Shown: positions 27,662 to 34,977 of the stretch, piece after piece | Numbering within the stretch: position 1 is the stretch's first letter | Layout of the letters: the number at the start of each line of letters is the position of its first letter | Source: a virus | Length of the DNA stretch: 64,000 nt | Virus record (IMG/VR): IMGVR_UViG_3300023251_000001 | Span: 1-64,000 of that record | Reading direction: 5' to 3' (one strand) | The notes under the pieces: generated by a model | Told to the model about the DNA's origin: nothing | Seen by the model: the letters and a program-made list of their open reading frames with translations, nothing else | The model's database searches: none | Position numbers and translations under genes: made by a program

Positions 27662-28288
27662 TTACTTAAGCGCAATCTGGTATGAATGTACCGGCATGCG
27701 CTTGTCTCTAATGAATTTCCTGTGCTTCTTCAGCATCTTGTTTCTCTTGTATTCTCTCAGATGGTCCACCATCATTACTCCATCAAGATGGTCAATCTCA
27801 TGTTGTGCGATATGGGCAATCATTCCAGACCATTCGTAACGCACTTCTCTCATATCTGCGTCAAGGCCTTCCACGACAACCCTGTCAGATCTTTCGACGT
27901 CCTCAGTCGCTCCTAGGATACTCATACACCCTTCGGCTATAGAGGATTCTTCCTGAGAAAATTCAACTATCTTCGGGTTAATGATCGGGATTATCTCTGC
28001 AATCGTGTTAACGATAATGATTCTTACGTTACGCCCTAACTGTGTCGCAGCAATTCCTAGGGCGGGGAATGAGGCTACTGCCTTCATCATGTCATCGATT
28101 AAGATGTCATCGAAAGGACTAAGCTCGGTAACTTCATTCGCAACCTCGCGCAGTTTTGGGTGGCCGTAATTCAGAATCTTTACAAGCTTGGGTTTTTCAA
28201 CATCTCCAAACGTTTTTCCGGTTTTAGGTTTAGGCGTAACGCATAAACCACTTCCCAAAGCGGTTGGTTGGTTCTTTTCCTCGTCCAT
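27662..28288 (-). CDS. def: Peptide deformylase
   Basis: 208 residues. It removes the formyl group from nascent protein N-termini using a bound metal. All three motifs are present: LGIAATQ (77-83), EGCMS (119-123) and HEIDH (163-167). The Cys and two His bind the metal and the Glu is catalytic. An N-terminal extension of about 35 residues and a basic C-terminal helix distinguish it from minimal phage enzymes. Start at 28288 follows GGGGAGATAT. Flanked by tRNA-Cys and tRNA-Arg. Confidence 0.93.
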   Translation of the reverse strand: MDEEKNQPTALGSGLCVTPKPKTGKTFGDVEKPKLVKILNYGHPKLREVANEVTELSPFDDILIDDMMKAVASFPALGIAATQLGRNVRIIIVNTIAEIIPIINPKIVEFSQEESSIAEGCMSILGATEDVERSDRVVVEGLDADMREVRYEWSGMIAHIAQHEIDHLDGVMMVDHLREYKRNKMLKKHRKFIRDKRMPVHSYQIALK

Positions 28289-28304
28289 ATATCTCCCCTT
28301 TCTG

Positions 28305-28376
28305 AGTCCTCGACAGGATTTGAACCTGCATTGGCCGGTGTCGAAAACCGGTGCATCTCCATTCTGCCACAAGGAC
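28305..28376 (-). tRNA. tRNA-Arg (TCG)
   Basis: Acceptor GTCCTTG/CGAGGAC (one G-U), anticodon stem CCGGT/ACCGG with loop TTTCGAC, T arm GCAGG-TTCAAAT-CCTGT. 72 bases. Confidence 0.85.
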
Positions 28377-28383
28377 ATATTTA

Positions 28384-29052
28384 TTATCCTAAATTTTCTA
28401 CTTCGACCTTCTCGGCTGACGTATCTTCATCATGCACTTCGCTAAGGTGGAAACCCTTCTGATACCACTCAACGAAGGCATGACCTGCTAGCGCATTCCA
28501 CATAACATGATTAGACTTATGGACATCGTTCCTTGCCTCAGCAATATCCATTGCGATGTGATTCATCACAGAGATGTTGTAAATCGCATCGAACTTAGCC
28601 ATGATGTCTAGCGCATTGTAATTCTGTTTTCCTACAACGACGATTGAAGATTTGCTGATCCACGTTGCTGTCTCAGCCATAAACGTCATGAAATGTTCAG
28701 ACTTAACCGCTACTGTTGTCGAATAAAGTTTCGTGTTAGGGAAGTCTTTGTTATGGCATCCGTCCTGAAGCCAGCCGATAAAAGTATACGTGAAGATCTT
28801 AATCAAATCTCTCTCTCGACCGAAGATCTTCAACCGACCGCAATATTTAGAAACTGTTGCTGGAAGCCAAGCAGGTGCCATTCCAGTTAATACATCGGTC
28901 CATTCAGAGTTATCATCAAATGCATATTTCGTTCCGCCATGCTCAAATTGTTTCTTGATGACGTCTTCGAAATCATACCAAGCCTCTTTCCAGTCTACTG
29001 TTCCGAGGCATTCAATTCCTTCTCGGTTGTTAGCCCCATTTTCAATTCCCAT
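28384..29052 (-). CDS. Unknown 222-residue protein, possibly nucleotide-related
   Basis: The stretch FEHGGTKYAFDDNSEWTDVL and the later RERDLIKIFTYTFIGWL recall phage dNTP-diphosphohydrolase-like domains, but I cannot assign the metal ligands. It overlaps the upstream gene by 58 bases. Ends just before tRNA-Arg(TCG). Confidence 0.6.
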   Translation of the reverse strand: MGIENGANNREGIECLGTVDWKEAWYDFEDVIKKQFEHGGTKYAFDDNSEWTDVLTGMAPAWLPATVSKYCGRLKIFGRERDLIKIFTYTFIGWLQDGCHNKDFPNTKLYSTTVAVKSEHFMTFMAETATWISKSSIVVVGKQNYNALDIMAKFDAIYNISVMNHIAMDIAEARNDVHKSNHVMWNALAGHAFVEWYQKGFHLSEVHDEDTSAEKVEVENLG

Positions 29053-29231
29053 TCTCTTCCCACCCTTTCTAAATGTTCTTCCAGAATTGGATAATCTCCC
29101 TCAGCAAAATAATCGAACTGTTTCATAAGTTCTTGCACTACACTTATTTCTGATATAGTAAGATTCCTAAAAGGCACAAGTCCATTGAACGTATCAATTA
29201 TTACTTTCGCCTGCTTTAAGATTAGAATCAT
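28995..29231 (-). CDS. Unknown 78-residue helical protein
   Basis: The start at 29231 has AAGGAGGGAAT upstream. Two amphipathic helices (KQAKVIIDTFNGL, VVQELMKQFDYF) are visible. It lies between tRNA-Thr and the 222-residue gene. Confidence 0.65.
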   Translation of the reverse strand: MILILKQAKVIIDTFNGLVPFRNLTISEISVVQELMKQFDYFAEGDYPILEEHLERVGREWELKMGLTTEKELNASEQ

Positions 29232-29248
29232 ATTCCCTCCTTCCCTGG

Positions 29249-29320
29249 AGCCAGTGGTCGGAATCGGACCAACACAAAGTCGTTTACAGGACGACCGCAC
29301 TGCCATTATGCTACACTGGC
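29249..29320 (-). tRNA. tRNA-Thr (TGT), with C33
   Basis: Perfect acceptor GCCAGTG/CACTGGC and anticodon stem GTCGT/ACGAC. The loop is CCTGTAA, so position 33 is C instead of the near-universal U. The T loop is TCCGATT. Confidence 0.8.
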
Positions 29321-29324
29321 ATGT

Positions 29325-29393
29325 TGCAGGAGACGGGAGTTAAACCCGCATCCGGTCAATACAATTCGACCTCTCTATTTGAGCTACTCCTGC
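29325..29393 (-). tRNA. tRNA with 8-base anticodon loop (Tyr GTA or Thr TGT)
   Basis: Perfect acceptor GCAGGAG/CTCCTGC. The anticodon stem GGTCG/TGACC leaves an 8-base loop AATTGTAT, so the anticodon is ambiguous. The T loop TTTAACT lacks C56. It may be a variant or decaying gene. Confidence 0.55.
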
Positions 29394-29533
29394 ATTTGTA
29401 ATTCTTTAGCTTTGCTCGCGCTACAACCACAGACTAGCCATGAATAACCATCGAGTACTTCTTGCGACATCTCAATGCCATCTCTCTCAATGGTCTCTAA
29501 CAGTCTTTCTACACATCTAAGTTTGTCTTCCAT
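29384..29533 (-). CDS. Possible 49-residue protein
   Basis: Frame MEDKLRCVERLLETIERDG... with GAGGA five bases upstream, which is the 3' end of tRNA-Arg. Its stop lies inside the next tRNA (TAG of the D region). Cys-rich middle (LVCGCSAS). Coding is plausible but unproven. Confidence 0.45.
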   Translation of the reverse strand: MEDKLRCVERLLETIERDGIEMSQEVLDGYSWLVCGCSASKAKELQMQE

Positions 29534-29535
29534 TG

Positions 29536-29608
29536 GGTCCTCGGTCAGACTTGAACTGACATCAACAGATTCAGAAAATCTGCGCCTTATCCATTAGGCT
29601 ACAAGGAC
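29536..29608 (-). tRNA. tRNA-Arg (TCT)
   Basis: Acceptor GTCCTTG/CGAGGAC, D arm GCCT..AGGC, anticodon stem CAGAT/ATCTG with loop TTTCTGA, T arm GTCAG-TTCAAGT-CTGAC. 73 bases. Confidence 0.9.
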
Positions 29609-29667
29609 AGTTGTCGCTCTCTCACGACAGTCGCGCACTCATTTGGCGGTGTACGTTTAGCCATAAT

Positions 29668-29937
29668 TTAATTAAGCTTGAGGAACTCTCGCGAGTATCC
29701 AGTAAGCTCAAGTTCAGAGTCATCAAGTGTGGCATGAATATCATGATGTTTCCCTGAGCTGCCATAACATCGGATTCTGCCATTACACACAGAATCAACA
29801 ACGCCTCTCATTCCGTCGCCACACATGCTAGGTCCGTATTCATCAATATCATCTTGATCTGCAACTACTAGAACTTTATCCCCAACGAACAAACGTTTCC
29901 CGATACGATCAAAAACCTTGCAAACCTTGTCATTCAT
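29668..29937 (-). CDS. Small SH3-like-barrel protein (paralogue family A)
   Basis: 89 residues from the ATG at 29937 (GGAGGGAAT upstream). The pattern RLFVGDKVLVV...GMRGVVDSV resembles KOW/SH3-like barrels. A similar layout is seen in the genes at 31249 and 37422. Function unknown. Confidence 0.65.
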   Translation of the reverse strand: MNDKVCKVFDRIGKRLFVGDKVLVVADQDDIDEYGPSMCGDGMRGVVDSVCNGRIRCYGSSGKHHDIHATLDDSELELTGYSREFLKLN

Positions 29938-29957
29938 ATTCCCTCCTCGGAATCTGG

Positions 29958-30029
29958 TTACGGGGACTGGATTCGAACCAGCATATAGATGCTTATGAGA
30001 CACCCCAGTTACCAATACTGTACCCCGTT
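29958..30029 (-). tRNA. tRNA-Met or tRNA-Ile2 (CAT) with A1-A72 mismatch
   Basis: Acceptor ACGGGG/CCCCGT pairs but positions 1 and 72 are A and A. The D arm CAGT..ACTG is perfect. Anticodon loop CTCATAA. A73 and CCA are encoded (to 29955). Which amino acid is charged cannot be told from sequence alone. Confidence 0.82.
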
Positions 30030-30037
30030 GTATGTTT

Positions 30038-30235
30038 CTAAACCTCGCTAATCCTTACCCGATATTTCTTTCCTGGCTTCAACATTCTTGATAGATGAGT
30101 AGGGTTAGATACACCATCGCCAATAGCAACAATTTGCTTGCCAATATATACAGTAGGTGCATAGATTCCTTCCTCCTCGTAATATCCAGGTCCTTCTGTC
30201 ATAAATCCCGTTACTTCGTGGATTACATTTTCCAT
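30038..30235 (-). CDS. Unknown 65-residue protein
   Basis: Starts after GGAGGTCGGCGG. Contains GPGYYEEEGIYAPTVYIGK and a basic end (MLKPGKKYRVRI), likely a small beta barrel. Located between tRNA-Met and a non-coding stretch. Confidence 0.65.
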   Translation of the reverse strand: MENVIHEVTGFMTEGPGYYEEEGIYAPTVYIGKQIVAIGDGVSNPTHLSRMLKPGKKYRVRISEV

Positions 30236-30573
30236 CCGCCGACCTCCACCAAATTATTTGCAATGTAGCCGACATTGCCACATTGCGCTACGCCGTTCAA
30301 AATTTTCCGTGACTGTTGGGCCTATTCATATATAGGCACCCGAATCAACAGGTGTATGCAAACAACCACGCTCCGCACATACCGCAGAATCTGTAGGCCA
30401 CCAATACCCGTCGTCAACCCCGTGGGTTTCATAGACGCTCCACTCTCGGTGGCAACTAATGGAGTAGGTTTTCTTACATAATTTTGCAAGATTGTTGCCC
30501 GTTCCTTAAATGAACGAGACGCAGCAAGAGGCGCATATGCAAACAATCAAGATCCGTGCATATCACGGGCTGG
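30236..30573. other. Non-coding stretch with a tRNA-like fragment
   Basis: No convincing gene. On the minus strand 30298-30241 resembles a tRNA 5' half (GTAGCGCAATGTGGC, then CAATG/CATTG stem) but lacks T and acceptor 3' arms. Hairpins GCCTAT/ATAGGC (30320-30337) and CGTTC/GAACG (about 30510-30530) are present. Confidence 0.5.
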
Positions 30574-30646
30574 CGGTCAAGACGAGATTCGAACTCGCAT
30601 AGCATCGGTAGACAGCCGACTGAGATAACCATTCCTCTACATGACC
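30574..30646 (-). tRNA. tRNA-Asp (GTC)
   Basis: Acceptor GGTCATG/CTTGACC (one T-T mismatch), anticodon stem GTCGG/CCGAT with loop CTGTCTA, T arm GCGAG-TTCGAAT-CTCGT, G73 and encoded CCA (to 30571). Confidence 0.9.
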
Positions 30647-30718
30647 GTGAAGCCCAGTAACTTTTACTCCACCTTTCGGTTCGTGCTATTCGCTGGGCAA
30701 GCCGAATAGAAGTTTTGG

Positions 30719-30793
30719 CGACAACGGTTGGACTCGAACCAACATAAATCCTTGTTAACGGCAAGGGCATGGGCCTATTCATGTTACGTTGTC
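30719..30793 (-). tRNA. tRNA-Asn (GTT), with C33
   Basis: Perfect acceptor GACAACG/CGTTGTC and anticodon stem CCTTG/CAAGG. The loop CCGTTAA gives anticodon GTT with C at position 33. G73 and CCA are encoded. T arm GTTGG-TTCGAGT-CCAAC. Confidence 0.88.
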
Positions 30794-30900
30794 ATAAGTT
30801 GCGGCTTACTCTGAATCCGCTAAAGTCAAGCCTATAGTAGGCAGCACGGCTTTCTGCTGTAACCTCGTAAGGTTAATCGTGGCCTAGGACCACAATCTGA

Positions 30901-30961
30901 GGCAAGAGGCTGGAATCGAACCAGCGCATGAAAAACGCTCTACCACTGAGATACTCTTGCC
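30901..30961 (-). tRNA. Shortened tRNA-like element (61 bases)
   Basis: An 8-bp acceptor (GGCAAGAG/CTCTTGCC), a D-like arm (CTC AGTGGTA GAG) and a perfect T arm (GCTGG-TTCGATT-CCAGC) surround a reduced middle. The hairpin AGCGT-TTTTCAT-GCGCT shares bases with the T stem, so a full anticodon arm and variable region cannot both form. Confidence 0.5.
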
Positions 30962-30993
30962 AATCCGCATTATTGGTTTCCCTCATGCAGCTG

Positions 30994-31065
30994 GGGCATC
31001 AGCGAGAATTGAACTCGCGTCACTGACGTGAAAAGACAGCATCCTGACCACTAGACGATGATGCC
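30994..31065 (-). tRNA. tRNA-Glu (TTC)
   Basis: Perfect acceptor GGCATCA/TGATGCC, D arm TCGTCTAGTGGTCAGGAT typical of Glu, anticodon loop TTTTCAC, T arm GCGAG-TTCAATT-CTCGC. Confidence 0.9.
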
Positions 31066-31163
31066 ATGTTGGGCCTAGTTTAAGTCCAGACCCAAGACTG
31101 GAGCATCGTCATGAAAGAAGGAGCAATCATGAAAAACAAGTCTGTTACGACATCTCAAAAAAC

Positions 31164-31192
31164 ATTATACCACAAAACATGTCATCCGTCAA
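31164..31192 (-). promoter_or_regulatory. Promoter for the tRNA cluster
   Basis: TTGACG (31192-31187), 17 bases, TATAAT (31169-31164). The 13-base motif GGTGACGAATGTC (31218-31206) ends exactly 13 bases before the -35 box. It reads into tRNA-Glu and the genes beyond. Confidence 0.85.
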
Positions 31193-31205
31193 GTCATTTG
31201 AGCGG

Positions 31206-31218
31206 GACATTCGTCACC
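31206..31218 (-). promoter_or_regulatory. Conserved upstream motif GGTGACGAATGTC
   Basis: Identical to 35752-35740 and 37976-37964, each exactly 13 bases from a TTGACG box. A fourth copy on the other strand is at 38254-38266. Confidence 0.75.
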
Positions 31219-31248
31219 TGAGTAATTTTACGAGTTGTATTGAGTACT

Positions 31249-31551
31249 TTATATCAGTTCTTCTCTTATGTCAAACAATTCCTGGAACTGTTCTATCTCA
31301 GGTATCACAAACTGGCCGAGAACGATTGAGTTTTTCTCATCCCTAATGTAAGTATCGTATCGTTTAGCCCTGCCTTCGAAACCAGATGGCATCGTGATAA
31401 GAACCTTTTTATTATCGCTTACCCCTCTGACTACACCACGTTGCATTCCGCACGTTTTATAGCTGCTATTGATAGCTTTGACTTCATTGCACGCGAAGAC
31501 AACAATATCGCCAATGCTAAAATTCCTTCCCACCATATCAACTGGATTCAT
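31249..31551 (-). CDS. Small SH3-like-barrel protein (paralogue family A)
   Basis: 100 residues. NFSIGDIVVFACNEV...MQRGVVRGVSDNKKVLI shares the layout of the gene at 29668. The C-terminus is acidic. Start overlaps the end of the 57-residue gene upstream. Confidence 0.7.
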   Translation of the reverse strand: MNPVDMVGRNFSIGDIVVFACNEVKAINSSYKTCGMQRGVVRGVSDNKKVLITMPSGFEGRAKRYDTYIRDEKNSIVLGQFVIPEIEQFQELFDIREELI

Positions 31552-31711
31552 CGATTTCCTTTACAAACTTCCTGTATGATTTACGTAATCGTTTTCTGTA
31601 CCCTCGTTTAATCTTCTTCCTCTCTCCTGGTTGCCAGAAACAATATCTCTTCCATCCAGTCAACGCATCATATTCGTCCCCGGATTTTAGTGGTATCCTA
31701 GCTTCTTTCAT
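31538..31711 (-). CDS. 57-residue basic protein
   Basis: Starts MKEARIPLKSGDEYDALTGW with AGAAGG five bases upstream. The second half is a Lys/Arg-rich helix (ERKKIKRGYRKRLRKSYRKF), probably nucleic-acid binding. It overlaps the next gene by 14 bases in another frame. Confidence 0.65.
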   Translation of the reverse strand: MKEARIPLKSGDEYDALTGWKRYCFWQPGERKKIKRGYRKRLRKSYRKFVKEIDESS

Positions 31712-31731
31712 AGCAACCTTCTACTCCTAAA

Positions 31732-32052
31732 TCATCGATTATCGCCAGAACCTTTAATAACTCCTCTCGCCCTGCGGTCAAACAGTTTCTCGATGTTCTC
31801 TCTGGCAACATCTTCAAGCGAGACCCCTAAGTCTGAAGCGATTGCGGCTAGGTACCACAGAACGTCTCCTAGTTCATCTGGGACGCCACTGAAGTCTGCT
31901 CCTGGATCGCCGCGCATCACTTTCTTCACCTTATTCGCTATCTCACCACTTTCTCCCGATAATCCCAAGGTAGGATAGAACACAGCTTGAGACTCAGGAT
32001 AAGAAACTGTTTCTGTAGCAAGTTTTTGATATTCTTCAAACGTAAAATCCAT
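31732..32052 (-). CDS. mazG: MazG-type nucleoside triphosphate pyrophosphohydrolase
   Basis: 106 residues. The metal-binding EXXE (ESGE) and EXXD (ELGD) motifs are present in LGLSGESGEIANKVKK and DELGDVLWYLAAIASDLG. It hydrolyses NTPs or dNTPs to monophosphates. Phage versions may clean the nucleotide pool or alter host alarmone signalling. Confidence 0.88.
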   Translation of the reverse strand: MDFTFEEYQKLATETVSYPESQAVFYPTLGLSGESGEIANKVKKVMRGDPGADFSGVPDELGDVLWYLAAIASDLGVSLEDVARENIEKLFDRRARGVIKGSGDNR

Positions 32053-32264
32053 TTCACTCCCTTGTTTTCATCAACTGCTTTCCCGATTCTTTCGTAGAAA
32101 TCAACAGGCACCAGTGTATAATTTAGCGACCTAACACACATAGCAACTTCAAATTCGACCCACTCTCTACGCATGATAGCAGAATGTTTTTCTTCAGACG
32201 GCTTATGATACCACTCGTCAGAAATATCAATAATCGCTTTTTCAATTACTTCGCTTGTCTTCAT
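31938..32264 (-). CDS. Unknown 108-residue protein with long overlap into mazG
   Basis: Starts at 32264 after GGAGGCCTA. The first ~70 residues look like a real protein (RREWVEFEVAMCVRSLNYTLVPVDFYERIG). The last ~38 are read out of frame through the mazG 5' end. The overlap of 115 bases is unusual here, so a lost stop or a base error is possible. Confidence 0.55.
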   Translation of the reverse strand: MKTSEVIEKAIIDISDEWYHKPSEEKHSAIMRREWVEFEVAMCVRSLNYTLVPVDFYERIGKAVDENKGVKWILRLKNIKNLLQKQFLILSLKLCSILPWDYREKVVR

Positions 32265-32368
32265 TAGGCCTCCAGATAGAAAAAGCACCGACTTTCCCAA
32301 GATGAATTCATCGGCATTCGCGACTGCCTCATGTCTGTCAGGTTCTCAGTATTCATCGGTGCCTCTGG

Positions 32369-32439
32369 TTGGCGAGCTAGGAATCGAACCTAGTCAAGCA
32401 GAATATCAGTCTGCCACGCAGCCTTTACATCACTCGCCA
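32369..32439 (-). tRNA. tRNA-Ile (GAT)
   Basis: Acceptor TGGCGAG/CTCGCCA perfect, anticodon stem GCAGA/TCTGC with loop CTGATAT, T arm CTAGG-TTCGATT-CCTAG, A73 and encoded CCA. The D stem is weak. Confidence 0.85.
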
Positions 32440-32442
32440 ATG

Positions 32443-32513
32443 TGGGGCTGACCGGAATCGAACCGACTCAGAAAGCTTAAAAGGCTCATATGCAGCCACT
32501 ACATCACAACCCC
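32443..32513 (-). tRNA. tRNA-Lys (TTT)
   Basis: Acceptor GGGGTTG/CAGCCCC (one G-U), anticodon loop CTTTTAA, T arm GTCGG-TTCGATT-CCGGT. It starts 3 bases after tRNA-Ile in the same orientation. Confidence 0.85.
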
Positions 32514-32526
32514 ATTTTTATCTTTT

Positions 32527-32787
32527 CTACTGCTTGTTTTTCCCGTAACTGAATCCGGCAAGATCTGCCATTAACATTGCCGCAAGCAGCTTGTCTTCTT
32601 CATCGAAGAAATCAAGGATTTCTACATATTCGTCGTCAGGTAGATCGTAAACCATATCACCATCATTCATCATCGTAACAATCTTTGCAGAGGCAGCCAC
32701 TCTGTCGAGTACATCAACAAACTGTTCTTCATCAATATCTTTTCCTGAAATCTTTTCTGCTAACAGATGTGTCTTAGATTTACTCAT
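32527..32787 (-). CDS. Unknown 86-residue acidic protein (paralogue family B)
   Basis: Start at 32787 follows GGGAGGAAGT. Asp/Glu-rich and helical (FVDVLDRVAASAKIVTMM, LLAAMLMADLAGFSYG). The C-terminal ...A.M.AD.AGFSYG recalls LMALMLAEAEGYTSA in the next gene. Confidence 0.7.
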   Translation of the reverse strand: MSKSKTHLLAEKISGKDIDEEQFVDVLDRVAASAKIVTMMNDGDMVYDLPDDEYVEILDFFDEEDKLLAAMLMADLAGFSYGKNKQ

Positions 32788-32808
32788 ACTTCCTCCCTTT
32801 AACTCTAA

Positions 32809-32882
32809 TTGATCCGGCTGGCTTCGAACCAGCATCATCTTGCTTATGAGACAAGTGCCTTGACCAGTTAGACCACGGATCG
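32809..32882 (-). tRNA. tRNA-Met (CAT) with C1-A72 mismatch
   Basis: Acceptor GATCCG/CGGATC pairs with C1 opposite A72. Anticodon stem CTTGT/GCAAG, loop CTCATAA, T arm GCTGG-TTCGAAG-CCAGC. C1-A72 is an initiator feature but the anticodon stem lacks the three G-C pairs, so the type is open. Confidence 0.82.
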
Positions 32883-32889
32883 TTGTATT

Positions 32890-33156
32890 TTACTCTTCGA
32901 ATGCAGACGTATAACCCTCTGCCTCAGCCAACATAAGAGCCATTAGCACAATGTCTTCGCCATCTTCCAGTGCGTCAAGCAACGCCTCGGTATTAACTAC
33001 CTCTGGAGAGTCATAACCAACCATAGCCTTTGTTATGACGCGAGTCATTCTTATGGCAATACGAGTCACGTCTTCTAATGTAAATGTAGACAACGGACTT
33101 TTGATTGCCTTGTACATCGGCATCATGTGTTCTACAACTGCTTCTGCTTTATTCAT
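32890..33156 (-). CDS. Unknown 88-residue helical protein (paralogue family B)
   Basis: MNKAEAVVEHMMPMYKAI... continues as an all-alpha protein ending LMALMLAEAEGYTSAFEE. A good GGAGGGAC site precedes the start. Similar end to the gene at 32527 and to IIKYIGFTEGYDE at 33174. Confidence 0.7.
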   Translation of the reverse strand: MNKAEAVVEHMMPMYKAIKSPLSTFTLEDVTRIAIRMTRVITKAMVGYDSPEVVNTEALLDALEDGEDIVLMALMLAEAEGYTSAFEE

Positions 33157-33173
33157 ACTGTCCCTCCTTAGAA

Positions 33174-33509
33174 CTATAAATCGTACTCATCAATCATATC
33201 AGAAAGGTTCTCACTTGTCAAGGCCTCTGCAATTTCTGGAGGCAGCTCTTCAAAAATTTCGTCATATCCTTCAGTGAATCCGATGTACTTGATAATCATG
33301 AAACAAACAGCCGGTAAGTGTTTCTGATACTTCAGAACGTATTTATTGAAACATTCGATCCATTCTTCTTCAGTGCTGTTATTAGCAGCTAACTCAATGA
33401 ATTCTGGAATGAAGTCGTCTATCATCTGATCAAGTTCATCTTCTGGCGGCATCAATATGTTGAGAACTTTTTTTATCGCTTCATTCGCTTCTGTTGTAGT
33501 CTCGCTCAT
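33174..33509 (-). CDS. Unknown 111-residue acidic helical protein
   Basis: Start at 33509 has AGGGGTGATGAA upstream. Very acidic (PPEDELDQMIDDFIPEF). The segment YVLKYQKHLPAVCFMIIKYIG may be a buried helix pair. It follows tRNA-His. Confidence 0.7.
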   Translation of the reverse strand: MSETTTEANEAIKKVLNILMPPEDELDQMIDDFIPEFIELAANNSTEEEWIECFNKYVLKYQKHLPAVCFMIIKYIGFTEGYDEIFEELPPEIAEALTSENLSDMIDEYDL

Positions 33510-33522
33510 TTCATCACCCCTG

Positions 33523-33595
33523 GTTATGGGACGAGATTCGAACTCGCATTGAGCCAGGACCACAACCTGGTGCCTTGCCAATCGGCCACCCACAA
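33523..33595 (-). tRNA. tRNA-His (GTG)
   Basis: Acceptor TTGTGGG/CCCATAA, anticodon stem CCAGG/CCTGG with loop TTGTGGT. A G lies at -1 (33596) and C at 73, the His identity pair. T arm GCGAG-TTCGAAT-CTCGT. Confidence 0.9.
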
Positions 33596-33639
33596 CATGT
33601 ATATAAAGTTGGTGGCAGGTCGCAACCCGCCACCTAATT

Positions 33640-34977
33640 TTAACTCAATCCTTGTTCGTACTCTACCATCCACTTAAGAGCCGAAGCTGAGAAGCCACAA
33701 ATATTAACCCATGGGCCATATCCGATAGAATTCTCGTAGGACGCGACATCCATCATATAGCCTCTTCCATCTGGAGCAGGAACATTCGACCGGGACTGCA
33801 TGTCAGAGACAAAGATCGTCCTGTCAAATCCTGGAGCAGCTTTCTTAGCAAATCTGTAAGCTTGCTGAAAGTCAGTCCCGTGTCCAACTTGCCCAGAACT
33901 GAATGAATCTACAAACGCGAAACCTCTACGTGCAGGAACTTCAATCGTAGTAGAAGCAAACGAGAAGGCTCTTACCTCTTCTCCTAACTCCCTGATCATA
34001 GAACCAAACACAGCGCCAGCTTCTTGTGCGGTAACCACCGACCTTCCGGAGATGGTCGTCTGCATAGATCCAGACGTGTCAACGAGCAGTCTAGTCTTGC
34101 CTTTCAACTTAGGCTGCGACTCCAAAGCCCTAAGCATCAAGGTTTCTAGCTCAGTTTCGAAAACTGGCTCAATCTTTGCCGCAACGTAGAAACGGAAAGG
34201 CAAAACTCTACTAACGTTCAACGACAGTAGGTATTCCTTGATCTTGTAAGTATCAATGCCTGCTTCTGTCATGTTACGCAGGTTTCTGATGGCGGCCATC
34301 GCACCAAGCTTGTTCTCTGCCATTAGCCTCTCGAAGGTTTCCCTCTTGCTGGCTCCACCTGACAATGCGACTTCCCAGGTGTCCGGAGACTCAAGAGTGT
34401 CGTCTGCTAACCTCTTGAAGACAGCTGCTTGCTCTTCATCCTTTGGCTTTGGCCTAGAGATAAACATAGCGTCTCGAAGCGTTACAGCACGATCCTTGCG
34501 GTTATACTTGCCTAGCCTGTAGGCGTCAAACTTGGTGAACGCATCAGCAATACCAAGTCTTAATTGCCTAGGGATAGACTTATTCTTATGCGGGTCGCTC
34601 GCGGAATCACCAAGGAACATAGCAAGAATCTCGCCTAGCTCGTCAGGACGCTGGATTACGTTGTAAACCAAGTCCCTGATAAGGCTGTTGTTCTTCTTGT
34701 CCTTAAGCAATGAGGCGATCAACCAGAGAGGCGCATGCCTCAAATTGTAATCAGTCCTCGCTGTTACAGCAAGATTGGCAGCAAACTCAGGCTCGACATT
34801 CTTGACTAAACTGGTAATTCTCTCAGCAATGCTTTCTCCTGACTCATAGAACGTGTCTTCGAATAGCATGCATGAAAGGACAGACCTAACCAAGTCCTGT
34901 TCTGCTGTAGTTCTATTTACCACAGCGCCTTCGTGAGTCCTTGGCGCAAAACCTGTAACCTTTCTGTTCGTCTGCAT
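33640..34977 (-). CDS. rsr: Ro60 / TROVE-domain RNA-binding ring protein
   Basis: 445 residues. Residues 1-285 are a HEAT-like TROVE domain (RTDYNLRHAPLWLIASLL, IPRQLRLGIADAF, GAMAAIRNLRNMTEAGID). Residues 296-445 are a von Willebrand A domain with an intact metal site (DTSGSM, 300-305). Ro60 rings bind Y RNAs and the ends of misfolded RNAs. The start at 34977 follows AGGAGGGAATT. Four structured RNAs lie directly upstream, as bacterial Y-RNA genes lie next to rsr. Confidence 0.93.
   Translation of the reverse strand: MQTNRKVTGFAPRTHEGAVVNRTTAEQDLVRSVLSCMLFEDTFYESGESIAERITSLVKNVEPEFAANLAVTARTDYNLRHAPLWLIASLLKDKKNNSLIRDLVYNVIQRPDELGEILAMFLGDSASDPHKNKSIPRQLRLGIADAFTKFDAYRLGKYNRKDRAVTLRDAMFISRPKPKDEEQAAVFKRLADDTLESPDTWEVALSGGASKRETFERLMAENKLGAMAAIRNLRNMTEAGIDTYKIKEYLLSLNVSRVLPFRFYVAAKIEPVFETELETLMLRALESQPKLKGKTRLLVDTSGSMQTTISGRSVVTAQEAGAVFGSMIRELGEEVRAFSFASTTIEVPARRGFAFVDSFSSGQVGHGTDFQQAYRFAKKAAPGFDRTIFVSDMQSRSNVPAPDGRGYMMDVASYENSIGYGPWVNICGFSASALKWMVEYEQGLS

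Noticed and set aside
30241-30298. Possible additional tRNA on the minus strand
   Set aside because: A D-like arm and one stem are visible, but there is no T arm or matching acceptor 3' strand, so it is at most a fragment.
32809-32882. Initiator tRNA reading of the CAT tRNA with C1-A72
   Set aside because: The anticodon stem lacks the three consecutive G-C pairs required of bacterial initiators. I keep it as Met or Ile2.
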